Part shown: in pieces, positions 8,274 through 17,599 of the stretch
Numbering within the stretch: position 1 is the stretch's first letter
Layout: each line of letters begins with the position of its first letter
Origin: Phyllobacterium zundukense
GTDB taxonomy: Bacteria; Pseudomonadota; Alphaproteobacteria; Rhizobiales; Rhizobiaceae
Direction: 5' to 3'
NCBI RefSeq assembly: GCF_002764115.1
Contig: NZ_CP017942.1
Span: 124,001 to 188,000 of the forward strand
Length of the DNA stretch: 64,000 nt
Notes under the pieces: generated by a model
Databases searched by the model: none
What the model saw: only the letters and a program-made list of their open reading frames with translations
What the model was told of the DNA's origin: nothing
Position numbers and translations under genes: made by a program

Positions 8274-9109
8274 GAACACCTCCAAATTGGCACGTTTTGC
8301 CATTCGATATTTTGAAAGACACGAATGTTTCGAATGGAGGTCGCCGCTCCATCTACGTCTCCATCATCTCTTCCAGCGAAAGCAGCTACAGCATTGCTAA
8401 AGAGCACCTGCGCCGGCGTATGGGCGAACGTGTTGTCCACTTCGTAAATTTTCTTGTCGTCAAAGAAGAACTGGAACCGATCCTCGCTCCACAACATGCC
8501 ATAGCGATGGAACGCATCGGCCAGTTTCAGGCGTGGCCGATAGGTCTTCGAGAAGACCTCCCGATCGGGAAGCCAGCGCCGTGCCGTGACCTGCACCGCA
8601 TTGGGATACTTGGCCTCAGCGACGTCAAGTTCAAAACGCGTATCGCCTTCGGTCTCGCGAACGGATGTGAGCCAGAACGCATTGTTGACCCCTGGTTCGT
8701 TGGCGATCCTCATCTCGCACTCGAAATAGCCGTAGCACTGACGGAAGTCGCGTGTCCGTACATACCCACCGGTAAACGGCCGCTTTCCATCAATGTTGCG
8801 CGCATTCCGACCAAGTTTGAGTGACATGCCACCGCCCGAAATGGTCACATTCCCAGGCAAGCGAACCGTCTTGGTTTCTCCGCCACTGTCATTGACCCTG
8901 ACCCACCGTGCGTCAAAGCCGGCATTGTCGGTAAAATTGTCGCTAAACGACAGCTGCCATTTGCCGTCTTCACGCCTTAGAGGTGCGGGAAGGTCCGAAC
9001 ACAGCGCATACGCAAGTCCGGGCCGGGCGAGCAATCCAGCCGACGCTACCCCGAAACCTGCAAGGCTCAGAAATGAACGTCGACTGAATCGCGCGGGGGG
9101 TTGCGTCAT
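8270..9109 (-). CDS. GH16-family glycoside hydrolase (beta-glucanase/ExoK-like)
   Basis: A 279-residue secreted endo-beta-glycanase of glycoside hydrolase family 16. The N-terminus has a twin-arginine-like signal (RFSRRSFLSLAGFGVASAGLL). The catalytic E-x-D-x-x-E signature is visible as FELDVAEA at about residue 150, preceded by the family element GYFECEMRIANEPGVNNAFW. Such enzymes in rhizobial exopolysaccharide loci (ExoK, ExsH) trim or process the polymer; the same role is inferred here. Its start overlaps the stop of the pyruvyl transferase gene by four bases, placing it firmly in the same operon. Confidence 0.88.
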   Translation of the reverse strand: MTQPPARFSRRSFLSLAGFGVASAGLLARPGLAYALCSDLPAPLRREDGKWQLSFSDNFTDNAGFDARWVRVNDSGGETKTVRLPGNVTISGGGMSLKLGRNARNIDGKRPFTGGYVRTRDFRQCYGYFECEMRIANEPGVNNAFWLTSVRETEGDTRFELDVAEAKYPNAVQVTARRWLPDREVFSKTYRPRLKLADAFHRYGMLWSEDRFQFFFDDKKIYEVDNTFAHTPAQVLFSNAVAAFAGRDDGDVDGAATSIRNIRVFQNIEWQNVPIWRCS

Positions 9110-10455
9110 ACGGCGACCTTTGCCGGAGCCTCCTGCTTGCTGTTAACGCTGCGCAGGGTGGTTTCAAGATTCCAAGCGCGGTTGCGTAGGGTCTCGACCT
9201 CTCCCGTCATGAAATCGATCTCGCTGCGGAACCAGGACACGGCTTCGTGTATGTTATGCGGCACCTGAACCAGATTGGGAGCTGATAGCGGCTTGTCGGC
9301 CGGTGCAGCAACGGGTTTTGGCAATACGTGGTTGAGCTTGTTCTCGGTCAGGAAGCGATGATACTCGGCGTAGTTGATCCGATAGATGTGCTGTACCTTC
9401 GAGAAATCCGCACGCTCGAGCAACTTCTCAAGATTGATCGGCAAATAATCTTCGATCTCGATTGACGGGATGGCGAACAGCGAGGCCAACTCCCGAATGC
9501 GTGAATCATATGTGAAGAAAATTGCAGGGATTCCCTGATGTAGCGCGATCACGTTGCCATGCAGGCGGAAGCCAACCATCACATCCACATTGGCAGCTGC
9601 ATCAGCAGCCCATTCCTCGATATCGAAGAAGGCACTCATGCGGTTGTTGAGCATCTCCTCAGCTTCGGTATGACCGAGCAAATTGAACTTGGTGAGGATT
9701 GCCTTGATGTTGTCCTGCTTTTCCTTACCCGAAGAGAAGATCGCAAGGGTTTCCTCGCGTTCGCCCTGCGAATAAAGTTTGCTTGACGGACGCTTGGCGA
9801 CCGCATCGATCAGCGCGCGCTGCATACGGTTGGTCTTCGTTGCGTTGCTCGCATAATCGGCAGAAAGGTATTTATTGAGCGTAAGTCCGATCCGCGCCTG
9901 GGCAGGGTCGATTGACTTGATAGTGATAGAGGGCTTCAGTGAGCGGTAAAAGCTCGGGCAGCCGATAACACGCACGTTCTTGATGCCGAGATCGTTGAAT
10001 ATCTCTGCGCTGTAGAAACCGCGCACGCCAATCGTCTCGCACTTATCCGCGATGATTTTCCAAGCTTCGACTGTCCCTTTGGGGACGTTCAGCTTCTTAT
10101 ACTTGCCGGCCTGTGCACCAACACCGATCGCCACAACGGGACCTTTCAATTTCTTGAGCAAGGGCACTACATGGGCGAGATCGACGGTTTCGGTCAGGTA
10201 ATTCGAACCGCGGACGACAGTGGCATCATAGGTTCCGTCCTGCGGCCAGAGTTTCTCATTGCCCGCATGGGAGAACTGCACGTTGCGGATATCGTCATAG
10301 GCGAGCGCCTTAAGTGTCGCGTCGTAGACGAGAACGTCGCCTGTATTGATGCCGCCTTTATTGAAGGCTGCGAGCGGATCCTCGAACTTCAAATAGGCGG
10401 ATTTGTTGCCAGGTTTTACCGCAGCACCACCATTTAGAACAAAAAGTTTCTTCAT
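9106..10455 (-). CDS. polysaccharide pyruvyl transferase family protein
   Basis: A 449-residue protein of the polysaccharide pyruvyl transferase family, which adds ketal-linked pyruvate from phosphoenolpyruvate to sugars of exopolysaccharides. Visible marks are GGINTGDVLVYDA near the N-terminus, VVRGSNYL, VVAIGVGAQAG, IGVRGFYSAEIFNDLGIKNVRVIGCP, and the C-terminal VGFRLHGNVIALHQGIPAIFFTYDSR with the conserved Arg-Leu-His. Residues about 375-449 form a family-external tail. A paralogue lies at 16375-17562; both share the GSNY, IGVGAQ/IGIGAQ, VRVIGCP and RLHGN blocks. Gene spacing to the upstream GT is two bases. Confidence 0.9.
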   Translation of the reverse strand: MKKLFVLNGGAAVKPGNKSAYLKFEDPLAAFNKGGINTGDVLVYDATLKALAYDDIRNVQFSHAGNEKLWPQDGTYDATVVRGSNYLTETVDLAHVVPLLKKLKGPVVAIGVGAQAGKYKKLNVPKGTVEAWKIIADKCETIGVRGFYSAEIFNDLGIKNVRVIGCPSFYRSLKPSITIKSIDPAQARIGLTLNKYLSADYASNATKTNRMQRALIDAVAKRPSSKLYSQGEREETLAIFSSGKEKQDNIKAILTKFNLLGHTEAEEMLNNRMSAFFDIEEWAADAAANVDVMVGFRLHGNVIALHQGIPAIFFTYDSRIRELASLFAIPSIEIEDYLPINLEKLLERADFSKVQHIYRINYAEYHRFLTENKLNHVLPKPVAAPADKPLSAPNLVQVPHNIHEAVSWFRSEIDFMTGEVETLRNRAWNLETTLRSVNSKQEAPAKVAV

Positions 10456-10457
10456 CG

Positions 10458-13328
10458 CTAGTCCCTCAAATTATTCATGTTGACTGATCCGGCAGCAGCT
10501 AACTGCAGCTGCCTGATTTCGGAAATTTCGTCACGTTCCCTTGGTCCTGCCTCTCGGAAAAGCCGCTCCGCTGTCTGCGGACGATCAGGAGAAACCGAAG
10601 GAGATGTTTGTTCTACAAGCTTCAAACCAGCTCCCGGGGAACGGGTGGAAAGACGGTCTGGAAACCAGGCCATCAACTGCTGTACCAAGGGTTCGACGCT
10701 GCGATCCCATGCTAGCGAAGCGCCGCGCTCGGCTGCGGCTTCAGACAGACGGCGAAGCGCAGCCGAATCTTCGGCCAATGCCGCAATCATTTCGGTCATT
10801 TCGCTGATGATCACATTGTCGTCCGTCGATTCAATCAGCAGCCCGTCAACGCCATGCTCAATCAACTCGCCGACAGCACCGACGGCGGTTGCGATTGGCA
10901 CGCAGCCAAGACGTTGCGCCTCGATTATGGTCAACGGCGCACCTTCCCAGCGCGACGGCAACACCACCACGTCGGCCCAGGCAAATGCTTTATTCAGATG
11001 GCGGCTTGAATAGACTGGCGCATCAACATGAACACCGATTTCGGCAAAGCGTTCTTTCCAGGAGCCGCCCGCTCCAGTGTCCATGACGTCGCTACCAATG
11101 ATCTTCCACTCGATCGGCACTGACTGTTGCCGCAAATCCCGAACCGTAGCGAACAATCTCTCGATACCTTTTTGCGCATCGAGACGTCCGAGAAAGAGAA
11201 CATTGAGCTTGTCCTTCTGCGTCCGGCTGCGCCGGATAGATAGCAGTCCGTCGCGTTCCTTGGAAGATAACGCATAGCTAGCGGCATTCTGAATATGCAT
11301 GAGTTTGGCAGATGGAACGCCCATGGCGTGCAGCCATTCCGCCATATCATTGGAGCAAGTCAGGATAGTGTCATAGACATGTTCGAACGCGAGAGAGAGA
11401 TAGGGGTGTCCGGCGTCACGGCCCATTTTCGATTTGTCGAGCACATGTACGTAATTCAGTACCTTGACGCCGCGGCGGCGCAGATCACCCAGCACCGCAT
11501 TCACTGGAGCCACATGGTTATTGATAACCACGTCGAGTCCGGCAAGAAAGCCCATGATTTGTTCGGCTCTTGCAGCCTCGTCATGGCCCATCATCAGGTC
11601 ATGACCGGCAAACTGGTGGGGACCTCCCCAAAGCGGATAATCGTCCGCCAGGAAATTGATAGTCTTGAAGACCCCATCATTCTCGGGAACCCGATTATAA
11701 ACCGGTTTTCCCAGAAGAAAGAGATGTACTTCGCAGCCTGTACCCTTGAGGGCCTGGGCTACTGCATAGGCGACTTTTTCTACGCCACCGAAACTCGCTA
11801 TTGGCAAGAGGAAGCCAACTCGGAGCGGATTCGAGGCTTGCGTCAGCCTTGGCATAACGGGTCTTGCCGCCACAGCATGCCGCAGCAGCTCAAAATACCG
11901 GTTGCGATTTGGGAAATAAACCGACCGCCATATCCACCGGTTCCCGGATTGCGACCGATATCCGGAATCCCGCAAAGCGCCAAGCGTGGCAAGAAGCGCG
12001 TTCGTCGGCGATAGGGCTGTGCTCTGCATCTCCCGCGCAGTGAATGGTCCACTGACGACAATCTCGATCACATTGGGAGCGGGAACCGGCTTGTGAAGTG
12101 ATCGGGTCCAATCATCGGATACGTCGTCGGCACAGGTCGAAAAGATATCAAGCGTACACATCCAGCCGAAAGGTTTATCGGCAAGGGGTTCCGCCTCACC
12201 AATCTTGCGTATGTCGATGCCGATCTTTGAATTGCTCCGCTCAAAACGAATGGCGACAAAATGGTGCTTTTGAGAAAATTTCTCGCCAAGCCAGAGCAGA
12301 TTATGGATGAGACCGAGCCGGGTCAGAGCCTCTCGATGGGCTGCTGTCATCCAGAGCAAGAAGGGGGGGACGCCGAAAGTTTCCGGTTCGGCCTTCGCCG
12401 CCCAGAAGCGCGTCACAAAATCCTCCAGAGTGCATTTGGCGTGCTCGACTGTCGGATCCGTGAACAGATCAACCGCATAAGTGCCCATGCCAATGGCTGC
12501 GTAACGCGGCGCTTCCTGATGTTCCCAGGCGAGGAGGGTTTCGGCGGCGAAGAGTTGTTTATGCTTCTGGCGGATATAGGTCAGAATGCCTTCACGGGTG
12601 CGGTTTGAATCGCGAAGCATACTCTCGGCACGTTGCCGGTACTCGAACCCGAAGAAAGGATAGTTTGCACCGAGGAAGCCACGTCCGATCGCCTGGAGCC
12701 AGAAATCCCAATCCTCGAATCCGGACTTCATGCTCTCGTCGAAGCGAATGCCGGCATCAAGCATGCGTCGAGAAACCAGACTACCCGCTTCACAGATATT
12801 GTCGAAAGTCAGATGCAAAAGACGCGAGTATTGCGTCGTATAGTTTCCATTCCATTCGATGCCAAACTTGTCGATATTTGGGTAGATCCAGTCAACCTTG
12901 TCGTCCGACTTCATGAATTCGAGAATATCGCGGATCGCCGTGGGCGTAATGCGATTGTCGGCATCCAGGAAATAGACAGCCTCGAGATCCGGGAAATTAC
13001 GCAAGGCGAATTCAATTCCGTAATTGCGTGCCGAGCTCAGTCCCCCATTGGCTTTACGCAAGTAAAAAACGTTTGGATGGGCCAGCGCATAGGTTCGACC
13101 GATCTCACCTGTTTCAGGGAATGGGCACCCGTCATCGACGATCACGGCAGCAATGTCGAAAGGCGCTTCCTGAGCCAAAGCGGATTCGAGGGCTTCTGCA
13201 AGCAACACCGAATGCTTGTATGCGGGAATAAGGATAGCAACCTTCGGCGAGAATGAATGTACTCCATCATCCTCGGACGGTGGCGTGGCCGTGACCTGTT
13301 CCAGAAGATGTTTGACTTGGTCCAGCAT
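10458..13328 (-). CDS. two-domain glycosyltransferase (GT2 + GT4)
   Basis: A 956-residue protein with two glycosyltransferase modules. The N-terminal GT2/GT-A domain (about 25-260) has VAILIPAYKHS, VIVDDGCPFP, the metal-binding-type DADNR and a later FEDWDFW acceptor/base motif. The C-terminal GT4/GT-B domain (about 500-880) has VGFLLPIASFGGVEKVAY, LNVLFLGRLDAQKGIERL and the EX7E-type WEGAPLTIIEAQRLGCVPIAT. It could add two successive sugars to a lipid-linked intermediate in the cytoplasm. It lies between the unknown 508-residue protein and the pyruvyl transferase with gaps of six and two bases. Confidence 0.88.
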   Translation of the reverse strand: MLDQVKHLLEQVTATPPSEDDGVHSFSPKVAILIPAYKHSVLLAEALESALAQEAPFDIAAVIVDDGCPFPETGEIGRTYALAHPNVFYLRKANGGLSSARNYGIEFALRNFPDLEAVYFLDADNRITPTAIRDILEFMKSDDKVDWIYPNIDKFGIEWNGNYTTQYSRLLHLTFDNICEAGSLVSRRMLDAGIRFDESMKSGFEDWDFWLQAIGRGFLGANYPFFGFEYRQRAESMLRDSNRTREGILTYIRQKHKQLFAAETLLAWEHQEAPRYAAIGMGTYAVDLFTDPTVEHAKCTLEDFVTRFWAAKAEPETFGVPPFLLWMTAAHREALTRLGLIHNLLWLGEKFSQKHHFVAIRFERSNSKIGIDIRKIGEAEPLADKPFGWMCTLDIFSTCADDVSDDWTRSLHKPVPAPNVIEIVVSGPFTAREMQSTALSPTNALLATLGALRDSGYRSQSGNRWIWRSVYFPNRNRYFELLRHAVAARPVMPRLTQASNPLRVGFLLPIASFGGVEKVAYAVAQALKGTGCEVHLFLLGKPVYNRVPENDGVFKTINFLADDYPLWGGPHQFAGHDLMMGHDEAARAEQIMGFLAGLDVVINNHVAPVNAVLGDLRRRGVKVLNYVHVLDKSKMGRDAGHPYLSLAFEHVYDTILTCSNDMAEWLHAMGVPSAKLMHIQNAASYALSSKERDGLLSIRRSRTQKDKLNVLFLGRLDAQKGIERLFATVRDLRQQSVPIEWKIIGSDVMDTGAGGSWKERFAEIGVHVDAPVYSSRHLNKAFAWADVVVLPSRWEGAPLTIIEAQRLGCVPIATAVGAVGELIEHGVDGLLIESTDDNVIISEMTEMIAALAEDSAALRRLSEAAAERGASLAWDRSVEPLVQQLMAWFPDRLSTRSPGAGLKLVEQTSPSVSPDRPQTAERLFREAGPRERDEISEIRQLQLAAAGSVNMNNLRD

Positions 13329-13334
13329 GAGACG

Positions 13335-14861
13335 TTACCCGTTGACCATGAGGCTGATGTCGCGAAATTTCGCCCAAGCGAAGCTGTTGTCACCCGGAGT
13401 TTTCATCCTCGTCGCAAAATAGATGTTCTGCCATACACCGACTTGTTCGGTGATGAAGGCATTGAGACGCGGTTCTTCACCATGAGCGACGCTTGACCAA
13501 CCCGAGAATGCCTCTCCGGCACCCGCTACGCGCGCTTCTTCGAAAAGCTGACGGGCACTATCGAGATCCCCGGCAATAGCGAGCGCGAAATCAACATCCT
13601 GCGATGCATCGTTATCAATAACGGCAGTTGACGAGATCCGCAGGATTCGAGGCGGGCAAGCGGCCGGGAGCCGGCCGATCGTTATCCCGGTTGCTGGCGG
13701 ATGACAACCTATGGCCTTTTCCTCCGGCAACGGCAGAATTGCTGCGAATTCGAATGAAATTTCCTCGGTATTGGCCAAAGCCGCGAGATCCAGAATGCCG
13801 GGCGCTATCGGCATTTCCCTGAAGCCCCCATCGCTCGCCTGACGGGATTGAGCCGGCAAATAATTCGCCCAGCTCGGGAGCAGCACGCCAGGCATTCCGC
13901 ACCAGATCTGCATTGCAAGGCTGTTTTTCAACAATGGTGTGTCGTTCGCAGAATCGCGGACCTGAAACATCTCCAACGGCTGAAGCCCGCCCAGCGACAA
14001 GAGGGGCATTTCATCATCCATGCCCTCAATATGCAGTTGCAAATTCAATGTCCGTCGCAGTCCGGCGAGCGTGCGTGATAGGCCCAGATAATTCCATCCC
14101 TGACCAAGCTTCGAGAGGGGAACAACCCAGCTTTCGACGACCTGCCTGTCTTCAAGAGTAACGAGCTCAGCGTGCAAAGTGGCATCATCGCGACGAGCCA
14201 GGCGCTCAAAATGGATCGCGATCGCGCTCACACCGGCACTGGCGACAGGCAGTATCTGGGATACTCCCTCAAAGGAGGCATCGGCCAAAACGTTGGACCG
14301 GGATGAGCTGCTGACCGGCTCATTCGAGAAGACCAGGTCGAAGGGCTGCAAGCCTTGCCGATCGACAAAGCTTTCGATCGTGGCGAAACGGTTCTGTAGA
14401 TTGTCGTTCAAGGTGCGCAGAGCCAGCAATTCGCGGTTGGACTGAGCAATTCTCTTGGCGTCAGATACCAACAAGCCGGAAAGCTTCTGGATAATGAGAC
14501 CTGTTGTCTCGATCTCCCTACCTGAATGCCATTCGAAGATCGCAGGGTGGTCGGCAATGCCGCGATCTCGCAGCCAATCGAGCAGACGTTTTTCCCGACC
14601 CCTATGGGCAGGATTGATAAGGATAGCGAGCGTGCATAGCGGAGCTTCATGCACTTCAAACTTTTGGCCCGAGGCATCGGACAGCATGGCCGCGTCATCC
14701 TTCACGCCGTCAAAACCCAATATTTTGACAGCATTCGACAGACCTTGGGGAAGCTCGTCATGGTCTATTCCCATGCGAAGCAAGATAGGTTCCTTCAGTA
14801 AATCAATTTCTCTAGGAGATTTCGTAGCCGGTGAGAGCTTATACGAAGTCTGAAGTGTCAT
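13335..14861 (-). CDS. conserved hypothetical protein, first gene of an exopolysaccharide operon
   Basis: A 508-residue protein that I do not recognise. No signal peptide or membrane segment is seen. Residues about 20-100 (PILLRMGIDHDELPQG ... LLDWLRDRGIADHPAIFEWHSG) look like a small alpha/beta domain, then a short helical stretch (SDAKRIAQSNRELLALRTLNDNLQNRF, about 133-160). Residues about 200-508 are rich in beta-type segments with repeated 'ISAIAIHFERL' and 'NYLGLSRTLAGLRRTLNLQL' features, suggesting a jelly-roll or carbohydrate-associated fold. It is the promoter-proximal gene of the operon ending at 6504. A good ribosome site (AGGGAAATAGGAA) precedes the ATG. Confidence 0.7.
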   Translation of the reverse strand: MTLQTSYKLSPATKSPREIDLLKEPILLRMGIDHDELPQGLSNAVKILGFDGVKDDAAMLSDASGQKFEVHEAPLCTLAILINPAHRGREKRLLDWLRDRGIADHPAIFEWHSGREIETTGLIIQKLSGLLVSDAKRIAQSNRELLALRTLNDNLQNRFATIESFVDRQGLQPFDLVFSNEPVSSSSRSNVLADASFEGVSQILPVASAGVSAIAIHFERLARRDDATLHAELVTLEDRQVVESWVVPLSKLGQGWNYLGLSRTLAGLRRTLNLQLHIEGMDDEMPLLSLGGLQPLEMFQVRDSANDTPLLKNSLAMQIWCGMPGVLLPSWANYLPAQSRQASDGGFREMPIAPGILDLAALANTEEISFEFAAILPLPEEKAIGCHPPATGITIGRLPAACPPRILRISSTAVIDNDASQDVDFALAIAGDLDSARQLFEEARVAGAGEAFSGWSSVAHGEEPRLNAFITEQVGVWQNIYFATRMKTPGDNSFAWAKFRDISLMVNG

Positions 14862-15010
14862 TTCCTATTTCCCTGGCCAATCCATTGTCGCAGAACAGCG
14901 TTACTAATGAAATATAATGGCAACTTCATGAAGCTTGTCAAACATTTCTATTGCAGTGCAACAATAAAAATATTTTGCCTATTTAATAATATTCTACAAT
15001 CAATGTGATC

Positions 15011-15047
15011 GTATTCTTGATATAACTTGCAGACAGTTTACCCGCAA
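15011..15047 (-). promoter_or_regulatory. predicted promoter of the 14861-6504 operon
   Basis: On the minus strand a -35-like TTGCGG (15042-15047) and a -10-like TATATC (15019-15024) are separated by 17 bases. The segment 15011-15030 matches 16 of 20 bases of the equivalent segment (27251-27270) ahead of the RTX gene. A MarR-type dyad abuts the -35 on the upstream side. Confidence 0.5.
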
Positions 15048-15048
15048 T

Positions 15049-15069
15049 TTACTTCAAAATTTGAACTAT
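15049..15069. promoter_or_regulatory. MarR-type operator, copy A
   Basis: The sequence reads TTACTTCAA-AAT-TTGAACTAT, with a perfect TTCAAA-A-TTTGAA core. Two further copies lie at 27317-27337 and 30713-30733, the last next to the MarR gene. The upstream position relative to the predicted promoter fits an activator site. Confidence 0.65.
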
Positions 15070-15128
15070 ATGTTTTACTCGACAAAAATTGCGTCGCGAC
15101 CGGCGTGTAGGCAAAAATAAGCATCCAG

Positions 15129-15155
15129 CGCCGGCGATATCTGAATTCGCCGGCG
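15129..15155 (-). terminator. possible terminator after galE
   Basis: A 9-bp stem CGCCGGCGA / TCGCCGGCG with a 9-base loop lies about 60 bases past the galE stop, followed on the minus strand after about ten bases by TTATTTTTG. The rest of 14862-15216 is A/T-rich and holds only the promoter and operator listed. Confidence 0.5.
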
Positions 15156-15216
15156 TTGCCTTCAGTTGACGGAGCAGACACGGTTGCTCAAACCTGTTGA
15201 TCCGGTCTCGCTTCAA

Positions 15217-16236
15217 TTATACGGCAATGCGTTCATCCAGTTCGGCGTCACGCCGGATGACCTGCAATTGACGCTCCCATGCCAGCGCATCGCCAACGAT
15301 CAGATCAAGATCGGCTCGCTGGGGCGTGAAACCAAATTCATTCCGGACACGTTCGTTGCCGGCCACCAAAACGGCCGGGTCACCAGCCCGGCGCGGCGCC
15401 GTGCGTACCGGAAAATCAACACCTGACACGCGCTTCACGGCATCGATGATCTCAAGCACCGAATAGCCATACCCGTAACCGCAATTGGCTGCCGTACTCT
15501 TGCCGCCTGCTTCGAGATAGTTCAACGCACTGAGGTGTGCCTGAGCTAGATCGCTGACGTGGATATAATCTCGAATGCAGGTCCCATCAGCTGTCGGATA
15601 ATCTGTGCCATAGACCTCGATATGCGAACGCTCGCCGGTTGCAGCCTGACTGGCAATCTTGATCAGGTGAGTTGCGCGCGGGAAGGACTGGCCGGAACGC
15701 AATTGCGGATCGGCTCCTGCCACATTGAAATAGCGCAGCGCTACATAATTGAAGTCGGGATGAGCGACAGCGCCATCGCGCAACATCCATTCCGTCATCA
15801 ATTTTGACGTGCCGTAAGGGGAGATGGGCTGGTGAGGCATATCTTCCGTGATGGGCGTCTTTTCCGGTTCGCCGTAGACAGCTGCCGTCGAGGAGAAGAT
15901 GAAATGCTTTATTCCCTCGGCAACCGCTGTTTCGATTAGCGCGCGCGATTGCACCGTGTTGTTGCGATAGTAGAAGAGTGGATCGCGTACGGAATCGGGT
16001 ACAACGATCGAGCCGGCAAAATGCAAGATCGCCGTGACATTGTGTCGACGGATCAGATCACGCACAAGCACCTGATCTCCGATGTCACCTTGGATGAAAG
16101 GAACGTCGTCGGGCACAAGCCAGGCAAAACCACAGCTCAAATCATCGAGGACTATAACGGATCTGCCTGCATCTTTGAGTGCGAGCACCATGTGGCTGCC
16201 TATATAGCCTGCACCACCTGTAACGAGAACTGTCAT
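15217..16236 (-). CDS. galE: UDP-glucose 4-epimerase
   Basis: A 339-residue extended short-chain dehydrogenase that interconverts UDP-glucose and UDP-galactose with bound NAD. It has the N-terminal GGAGYIGSH nucleotide-binding motif, the catalytic FSSTAAVYG serine/threonine region, YGTSK (Tyr-x3-Lys), and the GalE-typical YGTDYPTADGTCIRDYIHV segment. Length is usual for the family. As part of the exopolysaccharide operon it would supply UDP-galactose, as ExoB does in Sinorhizobium, which suggests galactose in the polymer. Confidence 0.93.
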   Translation of the reverse strand: MTVLVTGGAGYIGSHMVLALKDAGRSVIVLDDLSCGFAWLVPDDVPFIQGDIGDQVLVRDLIRRHNVTAILHFAGSIVVPDSVRDPLFYYRNNTVQSRALIETAVAEGIKHFIFSSTAAVYGEPEKTPITEDMPHQPISPYGTSKLMTEWMLRDGAVAHPDFNYVALRYFNVAGADPQLRSGQSFPRATHLIKIASQAATGERSHIEVYGTDYPTADGTCIRDYIHVSDLAQAHLSALNYLEAGGKSTAANCGYGYGYSVLEIIDAVKRVSGVDFPVRTAPRRAGDPAVLVAGNERVRNEFGFTPQRADLDLIVGDALAWERQLQVIRRDAELDERIAV

Positions 16237-16374
16237 GGGGAAACTCCTGCAACGCTGTTGGGGGGATTGTTTGTAAGAAGATGGTTTTTGCCAATTAACG
16301 AATTTTGCTTAGGTTTTCCTCCCTGTCGCTCTGAATTCCTCCCATGAAAATAGACTGACACTAAGCCGTTGGAT

Positions 16375-17562
16375 TCAGGCAACCCGACGAACCGAAGCCG
16401 GCGCCTGCTTTCCTGTCTCGAGCATCTTGTGATCGACACCATTCTCGGTGAGAAACCGGTGCATTTCCCCGTAAGCTCCATACCAGGCGCGATTGTATTT
16501 ATCGAACAACGACTGATCCCAGTAATCTTCCAGTCGGAATGGCTTGTCACCGAATACGTCGAAGCTTGGAATCTGATAGGTTTCGGCAAACTCGACCGTG
16601 CGGCTGTCGTAAGTGAAATAGATCGACGGCACGCCATTGGCCAAGGCCATAAGATTGCCGTGCAGGCGATATCCGAGGACTAGATCCTTGGATTGTACCA
16701 GCCTTTCATAATCGGCAACGACATCAGAATAGAACATGCGTTCGCGGTAGAGTTTTTCGACTGTTTCATCGAGGTACCAATCGGAAGCCCATTGGTTTGC
16801 CTTCAGCGCAGCAATTGCTTCTTCCTTTTGCTCGTCAGTGCCAAAGACCAGCTTCTTTTCTTCGACCTCACCCTGTGCCATCAGCGTAGCGTCAAAGCGG
16901 CTGGCCATTTCCTTCACGAGATCACGGTGAAACGTGAGATAGCGCTCGATATTCTGAGCGTAAGTCGGCGATACTTCCCGGCGAATGGTGATCCCGACAT
17001 TCCGCACGTTATCGAGCGCTGGCAATTTTACTCTCATATCCGGATCGTTGCGGCGGAAAGCCGTGGGACAACCGATAATACGCACATTGTGAATGCCAAT
17101 ATCGCCGAGGACCTGGGCCGAATATGCCCCACGCACGCCAACCGATACGGTGGAATCAGCGATGACGCGGAGCACAGTCTTGGTCTCTTCTGAAAGTTCC
17201 AGCTGCCCCTTGACCGGCGCCTGAGCGCCGATACCAAAGGCGATGACTGGCAGACCAAGTCGCTTGAGGACAGGGATCGCATCGCTCCAATCCATGTGCT
17301 GGTGGACATAGTTGGAGCCGCGCAGGATCACATAATCATATTCCTCGCGCAGGCGATCGATGTACTCCATCTTCGGGTTCACGATGGGCAAATCCGAGAG
17401 CTTGTCGTAGTTCATCAATTTCAACGACGAGTCGAAGACGAACGCGTCGCCGATATTGTGGTAGTGATTAATATTGCCCTGCACATTGCCGTACTGGTAC
17501 CAACGAACATTGTCGTGATCGTAAACTTCGCCGGATGGGATCATTACGAGTACACGTGCCAT
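16375..17562 (-). CDS. polysaccharide pyruvyl transferase family protein (paralogue)
   Basis: A 395-residue member of the polysaccharide pyruvyl transferase family, paralogous to 9106-10455. Shared blocks are YHNIGDAFVFD, VILRGSNYVHQHM, VIAFGIGAQAP, SVGVRGAYSAQVLGDIGIHNVRIIGCP and GYRLHGNLMALANGVPSIYFTYDSR. It lacks the long C-terminal tail of its paralogue. Two enzymes of this kind in one locus suggest two pyruvylated positions, or one catalytic and one divergent function. It lies between a GT4 gene and galE in the 26349-15217 gene train; the 138-base gap to galE holds no evident gene. Confidence 0.88.
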   Translation of the reverse strand: MARVLVMIPSGEVYDHDNVRWYQYGNVQGNINHYHNIGDAFVFDSSLKLMNYDKLSDLPIVNPKMEYIDRLREEYDYVILRGSNYVHQHMDWSDAIPVLKRLGLPVIAFGIGAQAPVKGQLELSEETKTVLRVIADSTVSVGVRGAYSAQVLGDIGIHNVRIIGCPTAFRRNDPDMRVKLPALDNVRNVGITIRREVSPTYAQNIERYLTFHRDLVKEMASRFDATLMAQGEVEEKKLVFGTDEQKEEAIAALKANQWASDWYLDETVEKLYRERMFYSDVVADYERLVQSKDLVLGYRLHGNLMALANGVPSIYFTYDSRTVEFAETYQIPSFDVFGDKPFRLEDYWDQSLFDKYNRAWYGAYGEMHRFLTENGVDHKMLETGKQAPASVRRVA

Positions 17563-17599
17563 GAGGTCTTCCTTCTTGTGGCGGTATAAGCTGAGAGGT